Part shown: positions 10,953 through 24,700 of the stretch, piece after piece
Position numbering within the stretch: position 1 is the first letter of the stretch
How the letters are laid out: every line of letters begins with the position of its first letter
From: Dermatophagoides farinae
Taxonomy: Eukaryota; Arthropoda; Arachnida; Sarcoptiformes; Pyroglyphidae
DNA: 64,000 nt
NCBI RefSeq assembly: GCF_024713945.1
Contig: NC_134684.1
Location: 3,267,001-3,331,000 of the forward strand
Direction: 5' to 3'
The notes under the pieces: generated by a model
Told to the model about the DNA's origin: nothing
What the model saw: the letters and a program-made list of their open reading frames with translations, nothing else
Databases searched by the model: none
Made by a program: the position numbers and the translations under genes

Positions 10953-11395
10953 TTTAACGCTTCGTGCCTGACGGTGGGTTTCTATGCACGGCGTGTTGCT
11001 TCCGGCCTTCGGTTTGGTACCGCAGGGTCAGCCATCACTTGTGCATTGCATTAATTATTATTTTATCGAAAGATTTTCCTTAAAACATTAATTAATTGTC
11101 AGAGCAAAAGCCAATACGACAGGAAATCGTCCACGAACCAATTTAAATGGTAGCTTAAGATCTCGATCGTTTTGCTGCAAAATGAATCATAGCCTCCTTG
11201 TCAATATTCGAGCTTCAATGCTGCGTCTATTTACAAATAAACGCGTGCCATTGAGCAAACCACTTTGTGGTTCAATATTGCGACTGAACATGATAATCGA
11301 TCCAATGTTTAATCCAAGTTTGTGTCTATAGATCCTATAGGATAACCTTGTGGGTTCATCGCATGAAGACACTCAACATTGAATCGTCAACCGCT

Positions 11396-12720
11396 GTGGC
11401 TTTCTGTAATATCGTAAATGCTCCATTTTCTTTATTTTAAATGAAAAAAGTTATGAAAAAAGTTATCAGGTATTTTAGGTATAATCAGGTTAAATAACCG
11501 AAATAACTTACCAAACGATGAGTAGATCATAGATCACGGGAACAAAAACACAGAAAAAAATCATTCCAATGAATGCAGTCTTCAGGCAAGATTTTATCAT
11601 CAAATACACACTCACACAGGCACACAAAATGAAAATCACGTGCCACATGTATTATCACAATAATCAATTCGAAAAATTCGAATTCGAACTCTTTCTATGT
11701 ACTATTGAATGAACAATGAAAAAAAGCTTTGTCAAAGCTACATACCACAGAATGCGTTTCTTTGGAAGCGACTTCTACTTCTGAGCTGGACGAACTGTTC
11801 AGCGGCATTCAAAAGTTTTCCCGCATGCTCAGACACACACACACAACACACACTGAGTAGCTTATACTAAATAGTTATGTTTGTACTGAAAATAAGTAGG
11901 AATGTCCAGCTCGGCTTCCCCGCATCAAATGCCAAGTTAATACACAGTGCCAGTACACAGTGCAAGCACTTGGCGAGTGTAAAAGTTGCAGTTACCGACA
12001 AACAAGCGTCATAGAATAGTAGATATAGTGAGTATATATATGTTTGTTCTCTATCCACAAATATATCACATCAACATCTTAATCTTTATATATATTCTTT
12101 TGCCAATATAATAATATCATCATTTGTAACATCAATTTTTTATTTATTTTTAGAAATTGAAAAAAAAAATCTACAAACATTTACCCGAGCGGCATCATCA
12201 TTTCAATTTTCAATGTTTAATTTGTTTGTTGCTGTGGCTGCTGTTGTAGATGTTGATATTTGAGTTTTTTTTGTTTTTTTTTTCTTTTTGATTAGCATCA
12301 CGATTCTCATCAAAATATCAATTTCATCATCAACATCATATCGTTCGAAGACATTTTTTTTCATTTCATTTCATTTGCTCTTTGTTCGTATCAACTACAA
12401 CGTCGTTGAATAAAATCGGGTTTTCTTCATTTTTTTTCTTTTTTTTTTTTTTTTTTTTGTTCAAACAAGACATTTTTCATTTACTGATTATTTGTTTTAT
12501 CAATTTTCAATGTGAGTTCTTTTGTTTATATGTATATGTGTGTGTACGTTTTAAAAGTTTTCACAAGTTTATATAACGCAGAATTCCATCTAAACGACGC
12601 AATTTTTTTTTCGTCTTCACAATAGATATAAACCTAACCCAATATCAACATTCTCGAGTGAATAAATCTGACGTTCATATTCAAATATCTATTTATGATT
12701 TATGATGAAAATCATACATA
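11396..12720. other. Spacer and probable 5' UTR region of UBR4
   Basis: The stretch is AT-rich with a (CA)n run near 11826-11851 and long poly-T tracts near 12418-12460. No convincing coding region is seen on either strand. A possible 5' UTR intron (donor near 12029, acceptor near 12154) precedes the UBR4 start, but this is only a guess from splice-like motifs. The UBR4 promoter should lie here. Confidence 0.45.
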
Positions 12721-15700
12721 ATGGATGAAACAAAAGAACGTCTTAAACAATTGATTGATTTTTTTACCGGTCATTATTTAACATGGTTAAATCAACAACA
12801 AGCCAGTAATAATAATATCAATATCAATAATAATAATGACCAACAACAACAGGAACAACAATCGGCATTTGATCCAGATCAAATAAAAGCGTTTATTGAT
12901 GATATATCATCATCATCAAATATTGTTCAAAATGATGATGAACAATCATCACAGCCACAATCATCATGGACATTCATGACAAACGCTTCATCATCATCAA
13001 CAACACGATCCGATACACAATCATCTGGTGCTATAGGTGTCAAAGATGGTAATACCGGTGCTATACAGCAAACAAATCCGCCAATATCTCGTCAGGATTT
13101 AGAAACACTAATTAAAACAATGGAATTGTGGTAAGTAGACATGATATTTTGTGATTGATTCAATTAAAATGCTTATATGATGATTACATCATTTTGATAT
13201 CATGTAGCAAAAAGAACATGACTCATTTCGCAACAAGTGAACGCCTATATTTGATGCCTTTGATGACATTATGTGGACATGTACTTCTTACCGAGACTCA
13301 TCTAAGTAAGTTTATCGTTTTTTTTTGCCAATATCTAAGTAATGACCATTATTTTTCTCTACTTCTTTTATGAAAAAAAAGTTTCACGTACCTATTTATC
13401 GATCGTATCGGAAATATTGGTCTACATTTTACAATTTTCATTAAATGAAATTTCTCTTTATAATGATGAAGAAAATAATTACATTGAATTCAATGTACAA
13501 TATCTACAACAAATGAAAAATGTTGATGAAATGAATGTCGATACCGATGAATATTATCGCCATTTTCTCAAATATCGTTTAATCAGATTTTTAAGCTTTT
13601 TATTATTGGATGATAATAATCATCTTAAAGAAACATCTAATGCTCTAACACAACAGGATCTAATATGTTTATGTCAAATGTTACGTATGAAATCGATGCC
13701 TGATACATTGCGATTACATTCATCTGTAATGAATGTGGATTCAGAAACATCATCTTTAACCGCTGATATGATTCAATCATCATCTGTCAAACGTATACGA
13801 TTAACACAAAGTTTATTGGAACGAAATTCAAAGGAAGAATTTTTCGATCAACTACTGACACCGTTTATTTTTTCAAATACTGCTGCAAATCATCCGACCG
13901 ATTTACATAACATTTCATCATCATCAATACCATTAAATCAACAAACACCAGTGAAAACATCTATGACCACTTCGGCTACTGCTGCTGCTGCTGCTGCTAC
14001 AATCATTGCACCAACATCATTATCGTCAACAACTGTTGCTGCTGAACCATTTTCAAAACAATCAAATATAAATTCTATATGTTCAACAACAAAACATCAC
14101 TCCATAAAACAGATACGATCCTATCTGATTAGCCATAATCAAATGTATTTCCAATATATTGGTGGTGCAACTTCAATATTGAATCTGATCAATAATTATA
14201 CATTACTACGTCCATACCTATTACATTTATTGGCCATTGAAGAGGGTGCCAATCTTCGTCTAGATCGTTTGGATGGTACACATTTTGATCTAATCTGTGA
14301 TCGTTTAGTTGCCGACATTGTACTTGTTGATAATGTATTCACATTGGATCGTCTATTGGAACCATTAAGCTGTGATCGTATATCGAAAATGATTGTGCTT
14401 GTGCAAGCTGCTTTAATGGCTTGTCTTTCATTGATTTCTTATGCTAATCAAATTGATCAATCGCAATTATTATCAGTAGCTACTGTTTCATTAGCCGATT
14501 CATCCGAATTGAGTCGATCTGAACGAGCGACATTGGATATCATTGAGAAAAGTTTATTATTATATGATAAAGTTTTCGACATTTTTCGCCATTCAAATCG
14601 TGTAGCCGGACAGATTAGTCAAAATGCTCATATGTTCACTTCTTGGCTACTATTTACTGGTTTACAAATGATTCTTAATACAAAACAAACAACTTCGAAT
14701 AAACGTCAACAAGGTTACAGTTTTCTATGCATACCATTGGCTAAACATGCATTGAAATTAATGTCATTTTTATTGAATGATCTTCATCTGGAATTTGGTG
14801 ATCAAACCAACAATATACTTGAAGAACAATTAGATGATGTTGATGATTCAAATGACCATAAAAATATTCAGGAGCTTAATTTTTTCAAAAAATTCTCTTT
14901 CAATGTTCAACCATGTCCATCAACTATGGGTAGTGTGACCACAACACCGGCAACAACACCAGCCGAATTGAGTCCCAGTTCATCACGTACATCTATACCG
15001 ACATCGGCTACAATGAACACCATTTCATCAGGCAATGTTCGTACGATGAATGCCACATTTAAATATAATAAATTTGGCCATTACTCTGCTTGGCAACGAA
15101 TCGATATGATTGTATCAAGCAATCTAAATGTTATACATTTATTATTTAGCTATTTATCTGCCGGTTATCGTCGTGCAACATTATTACGCCATTCTCGTAG
15201 TAAATTAACATTGGATTCGAATACTAGTTCAATAAATGAACAAGATCAACAAGTACAAGAAGATGAATTTACATCGATCGCTAGAAAATTTATTGAACAA
15301 CATCAACAAAATAATCATTCATCCAGTATGAAGGATGATGATGAAGTATTTGAAGATGATGTACATATGCAACATTCATTTTTGTTTGAAACATTTAATG
15401 AACAATTCAATGCTGATAATAATGAAAATAAGGTGGACACATCAAAACAAACAGATGTGAAAACAATGCTAGAACGTGATATCGATAGCCATTATGAACT
15501 AGTCATATCGATTTTGGATCATCTTAACTATTATTTTATATGCTCGAAAATCGATGCATTACGATCATATTTTAAACAGATGCTTACCGATGCTCAATTG
15601 ATTGTATTGGCACATGTTATTCAAGATTTAGATTCAGAAATGGATAATGTTCAAACACTATCACCGCTTTCTTCAAGAACATTTTATCGATTTTCCAATT

Positions 15701-18700
15701 CATTAACATCACTTATGCATAATTTGATTGCCGTACAGATACTTCCGGATGAACAACAAAATTCTTTGCTTGCCTATCTTGGTTTTAAACCAAGTCTTGA
15801 ATCCGAATGTTCATGGCCATTACATCATGGTGTACGTAGTTTGGCAATTTTGGCACAAATTATATTGTTACGACAGCAAAAAGAACAAGAAGATATAAAA
15901 TGTGATTTCAATTCAACAACCATTCAAATATGGAGAGGTTTCATCAATAAACTCAAACAATCAGCACTTTCATTCAAAGGTGAAGTTGCCATTTTCAATC
16001 CAGAATGTCCTGATTTTCAAGAAGATTTAAATGTTGAACATGCACAGTTAATGTTGTTTTTGTTTCATAATTTGAAATTACTACAACGAAAACATGTATT
16101 TTCATTGGTTGGATTATCATTGAATGAAATATCGGTTAAATTATCCGGTAACAAATGTTCAATATCGGCTGCACAGATTCTTTATATTGGCCGTATTTTA
16201 CATCTATTTGAATATATGTGTAAAAATCTATACGATACACCTGCCTATCTATTTGAACAGATTAATCATAATTTATTGAATTTAATCATCAATAATAATG
16301 ATAATATGGATGCTATTCGTGCTATGCCACCTAAATCAAAAGAAGCTCTCATCAAAGTTAAATTGGAAAATCTACAAAAATCACCTGATTCGTTTCGAAA
16401 TATAAAATTTTTTGTTGATAAAAAATTGGAATTGAATTATTTTAGCCATTTGATTTCTAGTTATCGTAATACATCCACATCATCGTCATCATTAAAAACA
16501 ACTGTTGATCATCTTAATAATTTGAATGTATTCGATTTTATCATACATCCACGATTCTATCATCTAATGGATGTGACAATAACGGCACCGAAATGTTCAT
16601 CATTACGAAATTTTAAACCAAAACTTGATGGTATTGCCTGTAATTTTATGTTGGCTGGATTTCAATCACTTTCATATGGCCAATTTTACAATTCACTATT
16701 GGATCTATTGCAATTTCTTGGCTATCAATATGATTTTGATTCACGTCAAAACCATCAATGTGATAATCATCAAGATGAAGATAGAACAATGTTACGTTAT
16801 CCACAATTTGGTTCATTTGGTCTTTGTGCTATGGATTATACATTCGGCACAATGTGGCGTTTGATTAATCAATTGCCACCAAGTTTACAATTTCTTAACG
16901 ATATTCATTCAGTGGTTAATTCATCTGTTGAGAATGAATTTTATTCTTTTGTTTCTATTGATGCTTCTCGTATACTTAACATGTGTATATGGTTACCACG
17001 TTTTGAAAATAATCGACCTGTTTGTCAATGGGTTTCCGAACTACTTAGTAAACAATGTGATTCCAATTCGAATACTATCGAAACAATCATTAAAGATATG
17101 GTACGAAAATTCGGTTCACTACAGTTCAATTATCAATTATTAAAATGTATTGGTTGGTCATTTTTTCGTTACACACCATCTACATCGAATGATGTATTAT
17201 CATCTAAAAACATATTACTCACACAACAACAACAACTTTTGCCTCTTCAATCGTATCAGTTTCCAAAATTTTTTACATTATTCACCATGGACATTTATCT
17301 GGAACGATTGATCTTTTTATTTAATGAAGAATTTAAAAAATTGTCAAAAAACAGAAACGAAGATGATCCACAAATGATAGTGGAAAAATATCTAGCTCTA
17401 ATGCTTGGCCTATTCGATAAAATACATCAAGAGGTTAATGCTGTCCTATTATATGATGGCCCATTATCACAAGCTGGTCGTAATAATTCAGCAGATATGC
17501 AATATCTATTCTATCGTTCAATGGTGAATATTTGTTCATCAAATTCATTCAATTCACAACTATCGGAAATTGCCGCAAATATTATCGATTATCTACCGCA
17601 ATCAATTGTATCGAAAATTGATCAATGGGATCGTATACATGTTAATAGTGATCGTAATATTACTGATCAAGAATTACCGGCATTGCTACAAAAAGGCGTT
17701 CTTTTTGATATTCCATTGATCGAATTAGCAAGCCAATCAACAACAACAACAACAGCCACATCTTCACAATCAAAATGCAAAACAAATCATCTTTATCATT
17801 TATCTGCATTTATTAATGAAAAATATGCTATTGATATGCCAACGGTTACATCGGTAGATACAGGTGATGGTAATATAACGTGGATAAAACTTAAACAATT
17901 TATGGTTAAATTGTTTAAATTTATTGAATATGTCTATTCAAAAAAAGAATGTCCACAACGAAGTGATTCATTTGTTACTTGTTTAATGCTACAATTAAAT
18001 CTTGTATCCAGTACATTTGTATCAAAATCATCATCAATTGATCATCAATCATCGTTGACATATCAAATATTGCATAAATTATTTTCCAATCAAGATTTTA
18101 CCAAGACAGATATTGAACCAGATTCATATAATTTGGTACTTTATCCACATTTTATTGGCAATGCTTTTTTCATTCTATCCGTTTTCAATCATCCATTATT
18201 TTCCGAATTAAAACCAATGGATCAATCGAAAATTGTGAAAATATTTCAATCTTGTTCGCCGGAATTTTTTCGATTGTTTGGAAAAATTCTCAAACATTCA
18301 TCTGCTGGTGTAGCCGCATTTGAAGAATTGCTTGGCAATAGTTCACCGTCAACACCTACTGTTCTTACGCAACCGCAACAACCATTAATTTCGGAAATAA
18401 ATTATAGCCTATTGGATTTGATCAAAGTTACTGAACATCCATTGATCACTTCAAATTATGCTGTGAACGTGATGAAATTGATAAAAACATTGTATTCACA
18501 ATCGGAAAAATCTACTGATGATGTCGGTTTGATTCGTCTTTGTATGGGATTATCAAATGAAATACTTGATTATAATGATCGCATTCAATTATTGACCAAT
18601 TGGTTTCGGCTTGTTTTGTTTAAACGTATGAATACTGATGGTGATAGTGAACGATTGGAAACAATTAAATCGAATGATGATCATCAATCATATTATATTG

Positions 18701-21700
18701 ATGATTCATGTAATGCCAATCTTTACATGTTTTTCAAATTCATTTGCAACATTATTAAAGGTCCTGGTCGAATGGATGAAATGGTACTAGTATCTGTTGC
18801 TGAAGCTACCATTCAAAATGTACAAACATTATTGAATGACACATGTATCACTTATTCGAATAATACGTTCCTATATTTTTCTGGTCTTTTCACCAGTTTG
18901 GTTTATTTAATTTCGGCCACCGGTAATTTAGAACAAGAATACATACCCGGTAAACCGATACATGGACATTTTCGATTGATTCATGAAGTAATGAAATGGC
19001 TTACAATGATAAAAGATCATCTATGCAATCGTGAAATGTTGAATAAGATCGAAACATCATTAATTGGTAATGGTAAACAGCGATTTTTATTGGAATCCAG
19101 TTATCAGATGCTTGCCTATATATCCGATATATTCAATGCATTGGAATATAAATATGTTCTACTTAAAAATCGTAAAGATGGCAGTGGTGGTGAAGAAGAT
19201 ATTAAACAGAAAAAAGATGATGGTAAAATCAAATCATCTATTTCAAATCGATTGTTTATTGATGATGACTTTGATGTTGATGTTGAAAATACGACCATAA
19301 TCGATACTGATGATGAAATGGATCTTGATTATGAAGATGATGAAGAGTTGGCTGGAAAATTATGTACATTTACTCATACAGCTAAAGATTTTATCAATCA
19401 ACATTGGTATCATTGTCATACATGTAAAATGTTGGACGGTGTTGGTGTTTGTACTGTATGTGCAAAAGTTTGTCATCGAAATCATGATATAACATATTCA
19501 AAATATGGATCATTTTTTTGTGATTGTGGTGCAAAAGAAGATAGTTCATGTAAAGCATTGGTAAAACGTCAACCAAATGCCAGTGATCGGGATAAAAAAC
19601 TATTAAAAAAACGTAGCCAACAACAACAACAACAACAACATCATCAAACGGCAACATTGACCGGCAATAAATCCAATAATAACAAAGTAGATGATAAAAA
19701 AATGACATTTATCGATAAAAAACGTGCCTTACATATATCAAAATATTGGTATACATCATTCTATTCGCTTGATTCACATCAATCAAAATTATCGGATAAT
19801 TATAAAATGTCTCGCAATAGATTCTCAGCCAATCCAATGATTGTACAAAATTATGAACGTTTTGGTTTGAAATATGAAAATCTTGATAATTATAGTTCAT
19901 TATTCATGTCGTATATCGTGCCGATTTCGGATACGGTCATTTCACTTGTTGAATTTTTTGTACCAATTTTGCAAAATTTTTTCGATATTCATTCAGAATT
20001 GGGTTATTTAACCAATATTCGAAAAGCATTTGATGAACATCATAGTTCAACAAATTCATGGTCATTACAAAAATGTGAACAACTTATGGCAGTGCAGAAA
20101 GCATGGCAAGATTCAGTTTTCGATAATGTTCAAATATCAAATGATCAATCACATTCGGCACGTCATGTATCCATAATGAGCGGTTCAGTTGTACATCGTA
20201 ATTCAATGTTGGTGATTGGTGCCAATGCATATGATAATTATTGTTCGAATTTATCTCAACAGCAGCCATCATCAGCTTATTATCCATGTTTGATGGCCAT
20301 TGCACATGATAAAAATCGTTTATCAATCATACATCTAAATCAATTACTTGGTCAAGTTTATTCAAATTCACGAAAGAAATTAAATCCACAAAAAATTGCA
20401 GCCATTTCGTTTCCATTCACAATAATATCAATATCGAATAATCCATTGAATGATGAATTGATAGCTATATCTGGAATTAAAGAATGTCATATTCTTACAT
20501 TAGCTGCTAATGGAACCATTACTGGACATTATCCATTATCAATGCCATTTGATAATAATAATCATTTGATTAAAACTTATTGGTTTCCTGATCGCCATAC
20601 AGAATTGGCTGTTGTAACATTTGATTTCATCAAAATTTATGATTTATCCCGAGAAAATCGTGATGAACCTATTTACAATTTTGTCATCACTCAACGAAAA
20701 ATTCGTGATATGACTTTTTTCTCATGTAAAGATCGTAATGGTGAAAGTAAACGTTTCATTCTAATTTTTTCTAGCCGTGGCCATATTTATGCTGAAGAAT
20801 TGAATGCCGAAAGTCAATGTTCATCATCAAATGATGTATTCTATGTTACATCAATTTTGAATGTTTCATATCCAAAACAATGGAATCCAAATAATCAATC
20901 AACAGTAGTCGGAAATTCCATCTATTATTCACATTTATTGCAAATGTTATTTGTCAGTTTTCTTTCTGGTTTTTCATTCTGTTCCCCATTTGGCATACGA
21001 AACATTTATGATCAGAAAATTACGAATATAACATCTTTGGATTTACAATCATCAATAGCAAATAATAATAATAATAATTCATCGAAACAGGATTCATCAT
21101 TGATCACACAATCAGATCTTTCATCTTCATCATCATCACCACCACCGATTCAATCACATCAACAACCATTGTATCGATGGACCGAAGTTTTACAACATCC
21201 TGGCCTTATTTTTGCATTAACGCATACGAATAATCCAATTTGTTTTATGATTGAATCAAATCGTATAAAAATTCAAGAATTAAAACCGAAGAAAAAAATT
21301 ATTGATTTTGTTGCCATTTCATCACAACTCAATGATCAATATCGCTCAAAAATTACAACATTATTATCATTATGTGATGATGGTTCATTACGATTTTATC
21401 GTGCCGTTCAAGAACAAACTAATTTCTGGTTAAAGCCTGAAATTTATAATCTAGATGGAATGCCAGCCTATCATTCATCCACGATGTCAAAGAACGCTGA
21501 ATCAAAATCATCATCACGTGCTGGTTCAAATGAACCACAACAATCATCGTCATCAACATCGAATAAATCAACTCCTCATTTTGCTGTAGATTTTTTCGAA
21601 AGATGTACCATGTTGAATGATATTGAATTTGGTGGATCCGATGTATTAGAAGTATATAATGTACAACAGATAAAAAATCGTCTAAATTCAACCAATATGT

Positions 21701-24700
21701 ACATTGCCTGTACAAAGCCAAATGGTTTCAGCATAACTGTCACACAGACCGGTTCTTTCGATATGGTTATGGCTGGTGTACGTGTTAATCTAGGTGTATG
21801 TGATCCAGCACGTGCGCCTACAGCTATTGAAGTATTTGGCCGAACCGTTTGGGTAGCTGTCAATCGTCATCGATGGTTTGATATACCATTCACACGATCT
21901 GAGATGAAAAAATTAGTCGAAACAAATACTTTCAGTATAAGATTTGCTCCCAGTGGTGATTCAAATCAGGTAACCATTGTTGACTCAATTCGTGTTTATG
22001 GCCGTCTCCGTGATCTTGTTGGATTACCATCGGTGAATGAAGAAGAAACTGCTAATGCTATTGCAAATACTAATGGAACTAGTAATGCACCATTCGGTGA
22101 TTTACGACGTAGATTAACACAATCGGCAATGCAGCAACGATCATCATCAATATCGATGAAATCACCGATTCAAAAATTACGTCTTCTTCTATATGCTCCT
22201 TGTATTACTGATGATGAATTGATTATTACGATGAAATCAACAAACCAATCTATCATCGTTGTAAATCGTTTGATGGCCAATTCATTGGATGTATTGGAAT
22301 CATTAATATCGTTTACGAAATCAACATCCGAAATGAACATTGATCAACGACCGCGAGCATCATCGGCAATATGGATAATGACTGCACGTGATCTATGTAA
22401 TGGGCAAGAATTTAAGCAAAAATGTGACACATCATTATCTATCGCATCGAAATTATTGACCATATCATTGAGTAATCGTTTGGATAAATCAATTTGTTTG
22501 CTATTAGCAAAACTTTTACCATCACGTAATCAATATGATGAACATCGTGGGGATATTCTTTTCGAGAATGGTATTGAAAATCTCAGTCGTGTTGATGATA
22601 TTAACGTATATCGTTATTATCTCTCATGGTTCCGAGAAAATGTACACGAATATCCGAAAAATTTTATCCGTTTCATAATGAAATATTTTAGTAAAAATTC
22701 CAATGATCCGCATACATATACTGTACAATTTTGCAGCTATCTTGTTGATTTATTCTGGCGTCTATATTCACTACGACCATCGAATGATCTGACCAGTCCA
22801 TTGACAATGGTTGGCCATTATTACGGTCTGGAACAAGTAGTCGGTTCATTGGTATTTATTTTACATTCATCAACATATGCCATCATATCATCAACGACGT
22901 CTGTTGATCAACAAAATGATAATCAACAGAAAGTGATGAATAAATGTTCACAATTGCTAATACAAATGTTATGTGCTCTAGATCCACGAATTACTTTTGC
23001 AACGAAAAAAGCCTTATTAAGAATTTTGTATTCAATTTCGAGTGGTGTTTATCGTCATCATATAGAAAGACAATCATCATGTAATCGTACAACATCTGTA
23101 TCAAAACAGTCAAGTGCCTCTTCATCTGCCATTGGTAAATCGGATAGTAATCGTGAACGACGTCCTTCTGCACGTTATTTAGCGACTCATCGTCATCAGA
23201 ATACTGCTAATGTATCTATCAATAATCAAGAACCATCAACATCATCAGTTGGAAGTCTTTTACATAGACAAGGTGCAACAAGGCGTTCACGATCATCCGG
23301 ATTTAGTTCAAGTTGGTGGACAACCACCAATCGACCTGATTCATCATCAAACACTGGTGGTGGTGCTAGTTCACTTAGTGGTCAAGGATCAGGATCCCTA
23401 TTTGGATCAATATCAAGTCGAAGACAAAATACAGCAGCCGCCAGCCTCTTGGAACGTGTTAGTGAATCAATATTGGATTCAGATTTTGATCCATATCAAA
23501 ATCTATTACTTAATATTGATAGTGAATTTCCATATTTTCAAGATCTTATGGCCAATCTTCGTCGTGAAAACCAAGAACAGAATGAACAAGAAATATTCGA
23601 ATCAATCACAGGTGAAGATGATGATGATGACGAAGAAGAAGAAGAAGATGATGATGATGATGATGATGACGACGACGACGACGATAATGATGTAGATGTT
23701 GATCTTGATGGTGAAGAATTGGATATTTCACGTTTGGCCGAAATAACTTCTGATAATAACTATGGTGCTATTGGTGATAGATCATCTGCTCCTCCTCCAT
23801 TGTTTCCACCGAATTCTGGTTCAGATAATGGTGCTAATGTACAACAGCAACAACAATCAATACCATTGGAAGAAGTATTAGAGGTTGAAGATGTTCCTGT
23901 TGATGATGATGAAGATGATGACGAAGACGACGACGACGATGACGAAGAAGACGAATTTGAAACTATGGATGAAGATGAAATGATGGAAATTGCTATTGCA
24001 TTAAGTTTGGAAGACCAACAACGAGGAGATAGCGGTGGTAGAGCCGATGGTGAATCGAATTCAATCGAAATTGATGTTGAAAGACAACAACCAAGTCGTA
24101 CATTAGAGGAAATTGTTGCCGATTACCAGAGACAACGAATACAGCGCCAAAGACAACGAGATCATCATCAACAAGGTTCATCTAATATTATTCTACCTGA
24201 AGAAGATGAAGAGGATATTGTACGGCAACAACAATCCAGTCAGGAACATCATCAATCATCACAACAATCTGATCCTGGTCAAGCTTCATCACATTATTCC
24301 GTACATTCAGAATCAGATGATGATGATGAAGAATTATTTGATGATGAAATAAAATTGGCCGATACAACTATGGAATCAATTGAAGTGGAAGAAGAACATG
24401 AATTTGATGATGATGACGATGAATTGATTTCCATGGAAGCATCAACACAATCATTAAAAGGTGCTAAACAGATTTCGAAATCAACTGAAGCAATCACAAA
24501 TAAACGTTGTAGCAGTGGACATGTGTCTAGTTCTGGAACAAATAATATTTCATCTACTCATCTACATGCTGGTCAATCACAAAAACAATCATCAAACACA
24601 ACTGTTTCAATAAGCGATGGTCAACAATCAAAATCAAAAGAAAAAGATTCAAAAACACAGCAAAAAGAAATTCAAAAGAATAGAAAACGACTTCGTCGAA

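Larger units (their letters stand above)
10731..11395 (-). mobile_element. Decayed Helitron, 5'-truncated, with 3' terminus preserved
   Basis: Read on the minus strand, 11372-11092 encodes broken pieces of the C-terminal half of a Helitron/PIF1-type helicase: CLHAMNPQGYP in one frame, then HKLGLNIGSIIMFSRNIEPQ and SGLLNGTRLFV in another, then after a stop RGRFPVVLAFALTIN. These match the order of the conserved blocks around the HKL.LKVG, LRN and FPV.LAFA.TINKSQGQ motifs of Helitron helicases. The sequence then enters a GC-rich 3' region and ends CTGG followed by T at 10731/10730, preceded by a perfect hairpin at 10742-10760. CTRR-T plus a nearby hairpin is the hallmark of a Helitron 3' end. 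The 5' TC end and Rep domain are absent, and frameshifts plus stops make it inactive. Its left boundary is firm and the right one approximate. Confidence 0.78.

Noticed and set aside
10731-11060. Reading the GC-rich block as a bacterial contaminant or a coding region (a 77-codon frame exists on the plus strand)
   Set aside because: It is continuous with helicase relics and ends in a Helitron-type hairpin plus CTGG-T. The open frame comes from the 83-bp repeat and has no domain.
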